Of a DNA stretch of 35,881 nucleotides, positions 1 to 8,869 are shown piece by piece. Source of the DNA: Bacteroidales bacterium (lineage in GTDB: Bacteria > Bacteroidota > Bacteroidia > Bacteroidales > WCHB1-69); contig JAGOKS010000016.1 of assembly GCA_017994425.1 (NCBI GenBank), positions 1-35,881 on the forward strand. The letters are read 5' to 3'. Made by a program: the position numbers and the translations under genes. Positions within the stretch are counted from its first letter, which is position 1. The number at the start of each line of letters is the position of its first letter. The notes beneath the pieces are model-generated. The model was not told the DNA's origin. It ran no database searches and saw nothing but the letters and a program-made list of their open reading frames with translations.

Positions 1-106
1 TATATTCCATGCATTAATCCACCTCGGGAAAGAAAAAAATAAAAAAAATAGGACAATAACCTTAACAAAAAAACATCGTAAAATAAACGTTAAAATCTGT
101 CAAAAT

Positions 107-382
107 ATGAAAAAATCAGGAAGAAAGTTTACCTCAGTTTTTAAGATAAATTTGTGTTAGAATTATTAAAAGAGCGGATCACTTTAAGTGAAATAGCTCA
201 GAAGAATGAAATCCATCCAACAATAATAAGTAAATGGGAAACCGAGTTTTTAGAAAAGGCTTCCATCGTTTTTTGAAACTGAAAAAGAAAAAACAAAAGA
301 ATTATTCAACCCTGAAGAACTATTCAAGAAGGTCGGAAAAATGAAGGTAGAAAATGGTAATATCAATCGCTATTTTTCATAG
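107..382 (+). pseudogene. IS3-family transposase OrfA remnant, doubly frameshifted
   Basis: An ATG at 107 opens MKKSGRKFTSVFKI, the usual start of an IS3-group OrfA helix-turn-helix protein, but that frame stops at 158. The homologous reading continues in another frame from about 157 (LELLKERITLSEIAQKNEI, then HPTIISKWETEFLEKAS) and stops at a run of T near 275. It resumes in a third frame as FETEKEKTKELFNPEELF, then KKVGKMKVEN, and ends at the TAG at 380-382. At least two frameshifts and loss of the C-terminus make it non-functional. No OrfB with a DDE catalytic domain follows and I see no terminal inverted repeats, so this is a decayed fragment. The family assignment rests on recalled OrfA sequence patterns. 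Confidence 0.7.
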
Positions 383-490
383 CACCTCAAAAAAAGAGTT
401 AAGCATTTATTTTAATATTAATGTTGATAAATTTGATTTTCAATTTTTTTTAATGCTGATTTGGAATGTACATTAAAAGCAATGCTATTG

Positions 491-521
491 TTTGAAAGAA
501 AATAAAAATAGTGTACTTTTG
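491..521 (+). promoter_or_regulatory. Bacteroidota-type promoter for hydF
   Basis: TTTG at 491-494 is followed by 19 bases and TACTTTTG at 514-521. This matches the Bacteroidota sigma-ABfr consensus TTTG-N19-21-TAnnTTTG. The hydF start codon lies 21 bases downstream, so the 5' leader is short. Confidence 0.65.
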
Positions 522-542
522 TATCATCAATAAAAAATAAGC

Positions 543-1724
543 ATGAAAACAAAACGTATTTTTATCGGTATATTCGGGAGAAGAAATCAAGGGAAAAGTT
601 CTTTAATTAATGCTATCGCAGGACAAGATATTGCGATTGTTTCCAATATTCCGGGAACAACTACTGATCCTGTTAAGAAATCAATAGAAGTGTTTGGTAT
701 TGGTCCTGTTGTTTTTGTGGATACCGCTGGGATTGATGATGTTGGAGAAATGGGAGAGAAACGAATAAAAAAAACAATGGAAGTGTTGAAAACCATTGAT
801 GTGGCTATCGTTTTAATTTCAGAAAACATATTTGGTCAACCGGAGGCAGATGTAATTAAACAACTAAATAATTATCAAATACCTTTTGTTATTGTTCATA
901 ACAAATCGGATAAAATAACGATAGGTAAAAATTTATTTTCTGTCTTATCCGAATATGCAAGTCCAATCGTAGAATGCAGTGCTCAAGATAAAACGGGTAT
1001 TCCCGAATTGATAGATACACTCGTAAAGATCACTCCTCCATCTGCTTATATTTCTAAAACATTGCTTGGGGATGTAGTGTCAGAGGGAGATTTAATAGCG
1101 TTGGTTATGCCTCAAGATTCGGAAGCGCCCGAAGGTCGATTAATATTACCCCAAGTACAATTGATACGCGATATTCTTGATAATAATGCGATTGCTATAG
1201 GCTTGCAACCACCTGAATTAAAAGCGTATTTGCAAAAACAAAAACCTCATTTGGTCATAACAGATAGTCAGGTGTTTGATTTCGTTTCTAAGATTGTTCC
1301 GGCTGAAATCCCATTAAGTAGCTTTAGTATTATTTTAGCTCGTTCGAAGGGAAATTTTTCGGATTATTTACTAGGTACGCCTTTCATCTCAACATTGAAA
1401 GATGGTGATAAAATATTAATGATGGAATCGTGTACTCATGTAACTTCATGCGAAGATATAGGCAGACATAAAATTCCGGCGATGTTGCAGAAATTTACAG
1501 GCAAACGTTTAGAGTTTGATTGGGTTTCTTCGTTATCACCTTTACCTGATTTGAAGTTGATTAGCATGGGGATACAATGCGGAGCCTGCATGGTAACCGA
1601 AAAACAAGTTTCAAACCGGGTAAAACAATTACTGGATAATAATATTCCAGTCTCAAATTATGGTATGACCATAGCCTATGTAACAGGAATTTTCGATAGA
1701 GTAACAGAAATATTTAGAAAATAA
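543..1724 (+). CDS. hydF: [FeFe]-hydrogenase H-cluster maturation GTPase HydF
   Basis: HydF is the GTPase and iron-sulfur scaffold on which the 2Fe subcluster of [FeFe]-hydrogenase is finished before transfer to apo-HydA. At 393 residues it has the expected size. The N-terminal Ras-like GTPase domain shows the P-loop GRRNQGKS (residues 12-19), DTAG (60-63) and NKSD (120-123). The C-terminal cluster domain has C297-T-H299 followed by DIGRHKIP, then C346-G-A-C349. In the usual C-x-H-x(46-53)-H-C-x-x-C motif a His precedes the last Cys pair; here that residue is Gln345. HydE, HydG and a hydrogenase are not in the window. The amidase gene starts five bases after the stop, so the two are probably cotranscribed from the promoter at 491-521. 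The ATG at 543 matches the family start. Confidence 0.93.
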   Translation: MKTKRIFIGIFGRRNQGKSSLINAIAGQDIAIVSNIPGTTTDPVKKSIEVFGIGPVVFVDTAGIDDVGEMGEKRIKKTMEVLKTIDVAIVLISENIFGQPEADVIKQLNNYQIPFVIVHNKSDKITIGKNLFSVLSEYASPIVECSAQDKTGIPELIDTLVKITPPSAYISKTLLGDVVSEGDLIALVMPQDSEAPEGRLILPQVQLIRDILDNNAIAIGLQPPELKAYLQKQKPHLVITDSQVFDFVSKIVPAEIPLSSFSIILARSKGNFSDYLLGTPFISTLKDGDKILMMESCTHVTSCEDIGRHKIPAMLQKFTGKRLEFDWVSSLSPLPDLKLISMGIQCGACMVTEKQVSNRVKQLLDNNIPVSNYGMTIAYVTGIFDRVTEIFRK

Positions 1725-1729
1725 CCACT

Positions 1730-2512
1730 ATGAATGTATCATCCTTACATGTTTGTTTGTTTCAAACGGATATCAGATGGAAAGCTGTGAAAGAAAATCT
1801 AATGCACTATGAGCAGTGTTTGGATCGGATGACGGGCAACCCTGATTTATTGATTTTTCCTGAAATGTTCAATACAGGGTTCGCCGTTGATACTATACAA
1901 TTAGCAGAAACAATAGATGGTGAAAGTGTGGGGTTTTTACGTTATTGTGCTGAAAAATACCATACGGCTGTTACAGCAAGTTTGGCTTTGAAAGAAAATG
2001 GGAAGTATTATAACAGTTTGTTATGGATTATGCCCGATGGGGAGATTTATCGATACGATAAGAGACATCTTTTTCGTATGGCATCGGAAGAGTATTTGTT
2101 TACACAAGGGCAAGAACGTTTATTTGTAAAATATAAAGGTTGGATATTTTTACCATTGATATGTTATGATTTGCGATTTCCTATTTGGAGCCGTAATGCA
2201 CGTAAAAGCAATGAATTTTTGTACGACTGTTTGCTGTATATTGCAAATTGGCCAAGCAGTCGGATGCAAGTATTTAAAACTTTATTATCTGCAAGAGCAA
2301 TTGAAAATCAATCGTATGCAATTGGAGTAAATCGAGTGGGAGAGGATGGCAATGGATTGCTTTATTCAGGTAATTCTCAAGTTATTAATCCTTTTGGAAT
2401 CATAATGTCGGAAGCTGCTTCTAAAGAGGAAATAATATCGGTTACATTGAATAAAGAGGATTTAGTAAAATATCGGATGCAATTTCCTGTGTCTTTGGAT
2501 TGGGATGTGTGA
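1730..2512 (+). CDS. Nitrilase-superfamily amidohydrolase (omega-amidase / YafV-like)
   Basis: This cytoplasmic carbon-nitrogen hydrolase of 260 residues carries the complete superfamily triad: Glu45 in FPEMFNTGF, Lys111 in YDKRHLF and Cys145 in PLICYDLRFP. The overall pattern is closest to the omega-amidase/YafV group, which hydrolyses 2-oxoglutaramate or 2-oxosuccinamate to the 2-oxoacid and ammonia. That substrate is inferred from family resemblance and cannot be proven from sequence. The gene begins five bases after hydF and shares its promoter, but I see no functional link beyond cotranscription. There is no signal peptide. Confidence 0.85.
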   Translation: MNVSSLHVCLFQTDIRWKAVKENLMHYEQCLDRMTGNPDLLIFPEMFNTGFAVDTIQLAETIDGESVGFLRYCAEKYHTAVTASLALKENGKYYNSLLWIMPDGEIYRYDKRHLFRMASEEYLFTQGQERLFVKYKGWIFLPLICYDLRFPIWSRNARKSNEFLYDCLLYIANWPSSRMQVFKTLLSARAIENQSYAIGVNRVGEDGNGLLYSGNSQVINPFGIIMSEAASKEEIISVTLNKEDLVKYRMQFPVSLDWDV

Positions 2513-2582
2513 TTTTTTTTTTGCATGCAACGTTTTTGCTATTGAAAACGTCTTAACGATATAGTTTATATCATAAAAAAAA

Positions 2583-2609
2583 TTGCAAACAATCAAATAT
2601 ATAAATTTG
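2583..2609 (+). promoter_or_regulatory. Possible promoter for the PKD-protein gene
   Basis: TTG at 2583-2585 and TAAATTTG at 2602-2609, separated by 16 bases, resemble the Bacteroidota -33/-7 boxes with a slightly short spacer. The boxes lie 32 bases before the ATG at 2641. Confidence 0.4.
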
Positions 2610-2640
2610 TAGATAAAACTAATAAGGTAAGAGAATAAAA

Positions 2641-5600
2641 ATGAGGCAATTAATCTTTTTTGTATTGTTGGTTATCATTTCTTTGTATAAAGGAAATGCG
2701 CAAACTTCAGATTTTATTGCTGATACTCTTACCGGTTGTGTCCCTATGCAAGTAACGTTTACCGATTTATCAGCCGGTAATCCGGTAGCCTGGGAATGGG
2801 ATATGGGGGACGGTTCTTCACATTTATATGTGCAACATCCTACCTATGTGTTTAATACACCCGGTGTGTATAGTATAACGCTTATGGTTACTTTTGCAGA
2901 TTCTACCAAAAAATCAAAGACGATTAATAATTATATTACAGCTTCATCAGGTCCTTATGTAAATTTTTCTTCGAATTATAAGGCGATTTGTCCGTATGAA
3001 AGCATACATTTTATCGATACTATTTTACCCGGAGGAACGAACGTAAAGAGTCGTTTATGGGATTTCGGAGATGGGGGAACATCAACAATTCAAAATCCCA
3101 ACTACACATACAAAACACCCGGTATTTATAAAGTGTCTTTGACTGGCTATAATCAAATGGGATGTGCAACTAAAACAGAAAAATTGTCATTTGTAACGGT
3201 TTATTCCAAGCCTATTGCGGATTTTGTGGCAGATTCAATTCATTGCGTTAACGATTCAGCAGAGAAAAAAATGATATCTTTTACAAATAATTCCAGTGGG
3301 CATTTGAGTTCGTTTTGGTTGTTTGAAGACGGCACAACATCCACCTCTGCTTCTCCTTCCAAATTATTTGGAGTAGGTAAACACGATGTGATGCTTGTTG
3401 TTACGAATGATAAAGGCTGTAAAGATACCTTGTCTAAAAAAGATTATGTTACTATAAATCATTTTGTTGCTGTGTTTTCTGCTTCTGATACTGTAGTATG
3501 TGATACAAGTACAGAGATAAGTTTTTCCGGAAGTAATGCAATCCAATATACCTGGACTTTTGGAGATGCTTCAAGTGATTTGGGAAAGAATGTAAAGCAT
3601 ACCTATGGACAATCAGGTAAATATACAGTTACTTTATATGCAACCAGTGATATGGGATGTATAGATACGGTAGTAAAAACTAATTATATTACTGTCTATG
3701 ATTCCGTTCCTGCTTTGGTAACTATTTTTGAAAATCCTCATTGTGATTCTGATGCTGTTATTACTTTTATAAATATCACCCAATATCCTTCCTCTGATGA
3801 TTTTGGTCTGGAATCGGTAATTTGGTATCCCGAGGGGGATACCTCCATTGCTCTTAGTGGTGATACAGCAACTTATGTTTACGGACGTTATGGAGAATGG
3901 AATGTAAAAGGGTATATCATAACACCTTATGGATGTAAAATAGAAATCGTACCGCAACGTATGAGAATTTTTCCTATGAAACAAGTGGGAGAAAATTTTT
4001 TTGATAAACATCCGGGAGGTTGTGCTCCTCTTACAGTTAAGCCAACTAGTTTCGGATACATTGAGACTTCATCTCCGATTGTACAATATATGTGGATATG
4101 GGATAACGGAGATACTACTTATTCTACTCAAACTGATTCTGTTGAATATACGTACCATGATACAGGAGTGTTTAACGTAAGAGTAATAGTAACCAATGCA
4201 CAGGGCTGTATTCTTGAAGTAACTGTTGCTCCTATAGCTGTTGGATTCAAGCCAATCTGTGTTTGGACTTCAACGCCAACGACTGCGTGTAAAAGTAACT
4301 ATGAAATGCCGGTAGTAGCCCATGATTCTTTAGATAGTAACGGGAATTTGGTAGGGGATGCTTATGCTAATTCGTGGATTTGGTTTTGGAATGGGAAAGA
4401 TGTTACACGCGTTGGGGATACCAGTTTTGTTTTAAGTTTTAAAGATACCGGCTTAATTACGTATGCTTCACTGGTATGTTATCATAATTTCTGTCCTAGT
4501 GATTCGGTAACAAAAAATATTCAAGCTTATGTTTGTCCTCCAATTGCACGAATTGATCCTGCTGTTTATAAAAGTTTTATAGATCCTTTTTGTAATGTAT
4601 TTCCAATATTACCGGATACGATGAACAAATCAATCGGAGCGAATTTATTCCGTTGGAATTTCGGAAATGATTTTGACTCAACCTTACTAGGCGGTTCAAA
4701 TTTTAAAGGAGATACTAGTACGGTTGAAAATCCTTATTATCAATATAAATATGGTCCATATTTGATGGGAAAAGATGGTAAAATTCATCTCACATTGATA
4801 TGTGCCAATGACAACACTTCTATTTATAATGCGTGTGGTTATTGTGAAGACACAATAGTACTACTTATTAATATTTCATATGCTGATATGAAAATGATTG
4901 CTACTGACAGAGATTCTATGTTGATACAAGAAATTTGTCAAGATGATACAGCGTTTTTTTGGGATTCTACTTTGTGTACAAGTAGCTTAGCTTATTGGGG
5001 GATGCGTGTAGTCGATAGTGTATTGCTGGATTGGGCAATAGCAAAGGGATATCCTATTGATAGTGCAACTATCATGGATACAACTGTGATTTATCATCAT
5101 AGTTTTTATGACTCTATTAATTATGAAAGAGGAGCAATTAGAAGAAATATGTCGGTTTATTTTCCTGATTATGGCGTGTATTATGTTTATTTATATAATG
5201 TAGATACTATTAATTGTGGCAGAATTAAAAACCTTGGTGCGATTGATACGAATTATAAGATAGAAGATGTGTATGAACCAAGTGATTACAGAATGGATAC
5301 TCTCCGTTTTGTTGTGAATCCACGGAGTGTGCCCGATTGTAGTGTTCCTTCTCCTGTTTGTGTAAATGATACAGTAATATTTAATGATTTATCATATACT
5401 GTTTCTCCTTTTCAATATTTCGCCATTACTGATTATTTGTGGCAGTCAGGCGGTAAAACCGATACGGCACGGAATCCTACATTTGTATATACGAGTGGAG
5501 GGAAGTATGATATAGCACTTAGTATTGTGAATGAAAAAGGGTGTGACAGCACCATATTGTTTGAAGATAAAATTACCGTATATAAAATAAATGCCGGTTT

Positions 5601-7527
5601 CTCTAAATCTGCTTCTGAGGTATGTAATAAACAATTGGTGTCTTTTCGAAATATAACGCTTACAACACCCCATATTACAAGCTTGGCATATCAGTGGGAT
5701 TTTAACGGTCAAGGTAGTTCGATTTCTAAAAATGCACAATTTGCTTTTGAAGTTGATACGTCCCGTTGGGTATATATACGGTTAACAGTTACAGATACAG
5801 TAATAGGATGTAGTAGTTTTCGACTTGATTCTGTTTATGTTCATCGTGTTCATGCTGATTTTTATTCACCGGAATACATAGCTCCTTGTCCGGAATTACA
5901 ATGTTATTTTGTGGATAGTTCGCATGGGAATTCTATAGTCAGTTGGGAGTGGTTATTTGGTGATACATTAAGTAAAGCAAATACCTCTGCTTTGCAAAAC
6001 CCTTCTCATAATTATACATATGCAGGAAAGTATGATGTTACATTAATTGTTACCAATAGTCTAAATTGTACGGATACTGTTATTAAAAAACAATATGTAC
6101 GGATTGATGGACCTTATGGTACTTTTGAAATTGATACGTTACATGGATGTGCTCCTTTGACAGTTCATTTCACATGTAAAATTTCAGATGCAGATACTAT
6201 GATTATTATTACAGGCGATGGGAATACGATTACTGCTACTCAAAATTTAAGTTCAGTTTATGCATATACTTATCAGTCTCCTGAGCGTTATATTCCTTCT
6301 ATGCAATTAATAAAGTGGGTAACAGATAGTGTAACCGGAGAAAGATTACCATGTGTTCAAAATTTTTGGAATGATGATACAGTATGGGCGATTAATGTAA
6401 ATCCGGATTTTTTAACCGATAGTGTCTATTGTCAAGGGATTCCACTTGTTTTTCAAAATTTTACCGATTCGTTACATGGAAATATTTACCCATCATATTT
6501 ACCGCTTGATTCGTTTTATTGGGAATTTGGAAATGGGCAATTAGATAGTATACATTTTAATGGTATTACACAGTATGATAATCCGGGAACATATTTGGTT
6601 AATTTAACTTCTAGTGTTAAAAGTTGTACAAAAACAAAAAAGAAATTGATAAAAGTCTTTGATTTTCCCGATTTAAAATTTACGTATTCCGATTTATCCG
6701 CTTGTGATTCTTTATCGGTAGATTTTGAAGCCAAAAACATATCAGGAGAAGAACTTTCATTTGTTTGGAATTTTGACGATGGTGTTCAATTAAACGGGAA
6801 TCCGGTGAGTCGTTTATTTTATGCCTCAGGGGCATATTCCTATCGCTTGAATGTTACATTTCTAAATAGTCAATGTGTAAAAAGCTATGACGATACGGTT
6901 TATGTGAATGCATGGATACCTCCTAATGCTGATTTTATTATTTTAAATGCGAAAGGAGAAGATGTTACCGATAGAACAGATAAAGGTGTAAAAGCAAAAG
7001 AAAAGGCTGCTTTTATTGATAAATCAACACCAAACGATGGCCAAATTCTAAGGTGGATATGGGATTTTAACGATAATACATATGATACAACGGATGCAGG
7101 TGAAGATGTTTATCATGCATATACAACAACATCGGGAATAGTTACTATAATTTTGTATACAATTGATGAATACGGATGTGAAAGCATCGCCAAACATGAT
7201 TTGTTGGTTTTAGAATCTTTAAGTTTTCCGAATATTTTTTCTCCGAATAATGATGGTATTAATGATTATTTTTACCCATTGGAAATATTAGGCTATTTTG
7301 AAAATTTTGAAATGGTAATTTATACAAGGTGGGGAACTAAGGTATGGCAGAGAAATTGTAAAGACCCTAATTGCCCGAATTATGAAGATGAAAATTTTTG
7401 GTGGAATGGTAAAAATAAATCAGGGCAAGATGTTTCAGAAGGAGTGTATTATTGGGTAGTTTCTGCAACGCCTAAATCTCAAACGAATATGTTTATATTA
7501 AACGGTAGTGTAACTATAGTTCGTTAA
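2641..7527 (+). CDS. Giant multi-PKD-domain protein with type B T9SS C-terminal domain
   Basis: A 1628-residue exported protein. The N-terminus (residues 1-21, ending KGNAQ) is a Sec signal peptide. About a dozen PKD-like beta-sandwich repeats follow, seen as recurring W-x-F/W-G/D-D-G, NP-x-Y-x-Y and GxYxVxLxVTNxxGC signatures (for example WDFGDGGTS and WTFGDASSD). The middle, roughly residues 550-880, is more divergent and many repeats end in Cys. Residues from about 1528 to the end form a gliding-motility-associated C-terminal domain: FPNIFSPNNDGINDYF, then YTRWGTKVW, WNGKNKSGQDVSEGVYYW, and a terminal V-R. That domain is the type B sorting signal of the type IX secretion system, so the protein is probably exported and attached to the surface or released. 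A role in adhesion or matrix building is inferred from PKD content. No catalytic domain was recognised. Confidence 0.9.
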   Translation: MRQLIFFVLLVIISLYKGNAQTSDFIADTLTGCVPMQVTFTDLSAGNPVAWEWDMGDGSSHLYVQHPTYVFNTPGVYSITLMVTFADSTKKSKTINNYITASSGPYVNFSSNYKAICPYESIHFIDTILPGGTNVKSRLWDFGDGGTSTIQNPNYTYKTPGIYKVSLTGYNQMGCATKTEKLSFVTVYSKPIADFVADSIHCVNDSAEKKMISFTNNSSGHLSSFWLFEDGTTSTSASPSKLFGVGKHDVMLVVTNDKGCKDTLSKKDYVTINHFVAVFSASDTVVCDTSTEISFSGSNAIQYTWTFGDASSDLGKNVKHTYGQSGKYTVTLYATSDMGCIDTVVKTNYITVYDSVPALVTIFENPHCDSDAVITFINITQYPSSDDFGLESVIWYPEGDTSIALSGDTATYVYGRYGEWNVKGYIITPYGCKIEIVPQRMRIFPMKQVGENFFDKHPGGCAPLTVKPTSFGYIETSSPIVQYMWIWDNGDTTYSTQTDSVEYTYHDTGVFNVRVIVTNAQGCILEVTVAPIAVGFKPICVWTSTPTTACKSNYEMPVVAHDSLDSNGNLVGDAYANSWIWFWNGKDVTRVGDTSFVLSFKDTGLITYASLVCYHNFCPSDSVTKNIQAYVCPPIARIDPAVYKSFIDPFCNVFPILPDTMNKSIGANLFRWNFGNDFDSTLLGGSNFKGDTSTVENPYYQYKYGPYLMGKDGKIHLTLICANDNTSIYNACGYCEDTIVLLINISYADMKMIATDRDSMLIQEICQDDTAFFWDSTLCTSSLAYWGMRVVDSVLLDWAIAKGYPIDSATIMDTTVIYHHSFYDSINYERGAIRRNMSVYFPDYGVYYVYLYNVDTINCGRIKNLGAIDTNYKIEDVYEPSDYRMDTLRFVVNPRSVPDCSVPSPVCVNDTVIFNDLSYTVSPFQYFAITDYLWQSGGKTDTARNPTFVYTSGGKYDIALSIVNEKGCDSTILFEDKITVYKINAGFSKSASEVCNKQLVSFRNITLTTPHITSLAYQWDFNGQGSSISKNAQFAFEVDTSRWVYIRLTVTDTVIGCSSFRLDSVYVHRVHADFYSPEYIAPCPELQCYFVDSSHGNSIVSWEWLFGDTLSKANTSALQNPSHNYTYAGKYDVTLIVTNSLNCTDTVIKKQYVRIDGPYGTFEIDTLHGCAPLTVHFTCKISDADTMIIITGDGNTITATQNLSSVYAYTYQSPERYIPSMQLIKWVTDSVTGERLPCVQNFWNDDTVWAINVNPDFLTDSVYCQGIPLVFQNFTDSLHGNIYPSYLPLDSFYWEFGNGQLDSIHFNGITQYDNPGTYLVNLTSSVKSCTKTKKKLIKVFDFPDLKFTYSDLSACDSLSVDFEAKNISGEELSFVWNFDDGVQLNGNPVSRLFYASGAYSYRLNVTFLNSQCVKSYDDTVYVNAWIPPNADFIILNAKGEDVTDRTDKGVKAKEKAAFIDKSTPNDGQILRWIWDFNDNTYDTTDAGEDVYHAYTTTSGIVTIILYTIDEYGCESIAKHDLLVLESLSFPNIFSPNNDGINDYFYPLEILGYFENFEMVIYTRWGTKVWQRNCKDPNCPNYEDENFWWNGKNKSGQDVSEGVYYWVVSATPKSQTNMFILNGSVTIVR

Positions 7528-7638
7528 GATTAAAAATCTTTATGTTAATCAAATTTTATTTATTATTCTTATTATTTATTTGTTTATTTTTGTAATTCAA
7601 TAAAAACATATAACATATTAAAATAAATAATAATAAGG

Positions 7639-8838
7639 ATGAAGATATTAGTGTTAAATTGTGGGAGTTCATCAATCAAATATCAATTGATTGATATGGA
7701 AAATAATGCCGAAGTATTGGCTAAAGGTTTAATGGAACGTATAGGTTTGGAAATGGGTGAATTTACTCACAAAGCAAAAGGGAAAGATAAGTATTATGTA
7801 CAAGTTCCCATTGCTGATCATGCAGTTGGAATAGATTTGTTATTAAAAACGCTTACAGATACAGACTTAGGTGTTATTTCTGATGTGAATGAAATAAGTG
7901 CTTGTGGACATCGAGTAGCTCACGGCGGAGAATATTTTCCTAAAAGTTCCATCATTGGCGAAAAAGAAATGCAAGAAATAGAAAAATTATGTGTCATAGC
8001 TCCACTTCATAATCCCGGTAATTTGTTGGGAATAAAGGTTATGAAGAGTGTTTTGCCAAAAGTGAAACAGGTAGGCGTTTTTGATACCTCTTTTCATCAA
8101 ACGATGCCAGCAGAAGCTTTTTTATATGCTATTCCTTATGAATATTATACCCAACAAAAAATTAGACGCTATGGTTTTCATGGCACAAGTCATAAGTTCG
8201 TGGCCCCAAAAGCTGCAGAATTACTCGGTATAGATTGGAAAACAAAAAAAATTATCGTTTGTCATTTGGGTAATGGTGCTTCTATTTGTGCCGTTAATTG
8301 TGGGCAGTCAGTAGATACTTCTATGGGTTTTACTCCTGTTGAAGGTTTGATAATGGGAACTCGTACCGGAGATCTTGATGCAGGTGTATTAATGTATATT
8401 GCCGAAAATGAAAAACTAGATTATAAGGGAATGAATACATTGGTAAATAAAAAATCCGGATTACAAGGGATATCGGGGGGTAAGTCTGATATGCGAGATA
8501 TTCGAGCCGGTAAAGAAGCTGGCGATGAACGTTGTGCTCATGCTTTTAATATGTTTGCATATAGAGTAAAAAAATACATAGGTGCGTATACAGCAGCTAT
8601 GAATGGTGTTGATATTATTGCAATGACCGGTGGAATTGGAGAAAATGCTTGGTTTATGCGGGAAGCTATTCTTGAGAATTTAGATTATTTAGGCATAGTA
8701 CTAGACAAGAAAGCTAATCAAGATTTTGCAGGAGTTGATGGAGTTATCTCATCAGCAGAAAGTAAAGTGAAAGTTCTTTCTGTAACCACGAACGAAGAAT
8801 TAGTCATTGCTTTAGATACCTATCAATTGGTAAAATAA
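7639..8838 (+). CDS. ackA: Acetate kinase
   Basis: Acetate kinase interconverts acetyl phosphate plus ADP with acetate plus ATP, the ATP-yielding last step of acetate fermentation. At 399 residues it is full length. ASKHA-family motifs are intact: LNCGSSSIKYQL at the N-terminus, GHRVAHGG with the substrate Arg, FDTSFHQTMP with the catalytic Asp, RYGFHGTSHKFV, CHLGNGASICAV, GTRTGDLDAG, GGIGENAWF, and TNEELVIA near the C-terminus with the metal-binding Glu. The usual partner pta is not adjacent; the upstream neighbour is the PKD gene. A -7-like TATTTTTG lies at 7585-7592 in the 111-base gap, without a clear -33 box. Confidence 0.96.
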   Translation: MKILVLNCGSSSIKYQLIDMENNAEVLAKGLMERIGLEMGEFTHKAKGKDKYYVQVPIADHAVGIDLLLKTLTDTDLGVISDVNEISACGHRVAHGGEYFPKSSIIGEKEMQEIEKLCVIAPLHNPGNLLGIKVMKSVLPKVKQVGVFDTSFHQTMPAEAFLYAIPYEYYTQQKIRRYGFHGTSHKFVAPKAAELLGIDWKTKKIIVCHLGNGASICAVNCGQSVDTSMGFTPVEGLIMGTRTGDLDAGVLMYIAENEKLDYKGMNTLVNKKSGLQGISGGKSDMRDIRAGKEAGDERCAHAFNMFAYRVKKYIGAYTAAMNGVDIIAMTGGIGENAWFMREAILENLDYLGIVLDKKANQDFAGVDGVISSAESKVKVLSVTTNEELVIALDTYQLVK

Positions 8839-8869
8839 TAAATTTTATTCAATTTAAATACTTATTTTA

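Noticed and set aside
3634-4011. Antisense open frames within the PKD gene
   Set aside because: The sense frame has a continuous signal peptide, PKD repeats and CTD; the antisense peptides show no recognisable domain.
7526-7540. Terminator after the PKD gene (AAGATT...AATCTT)
   Set aside because: The stem is only six A/T-rich pairs with a three-base loop and no T run.
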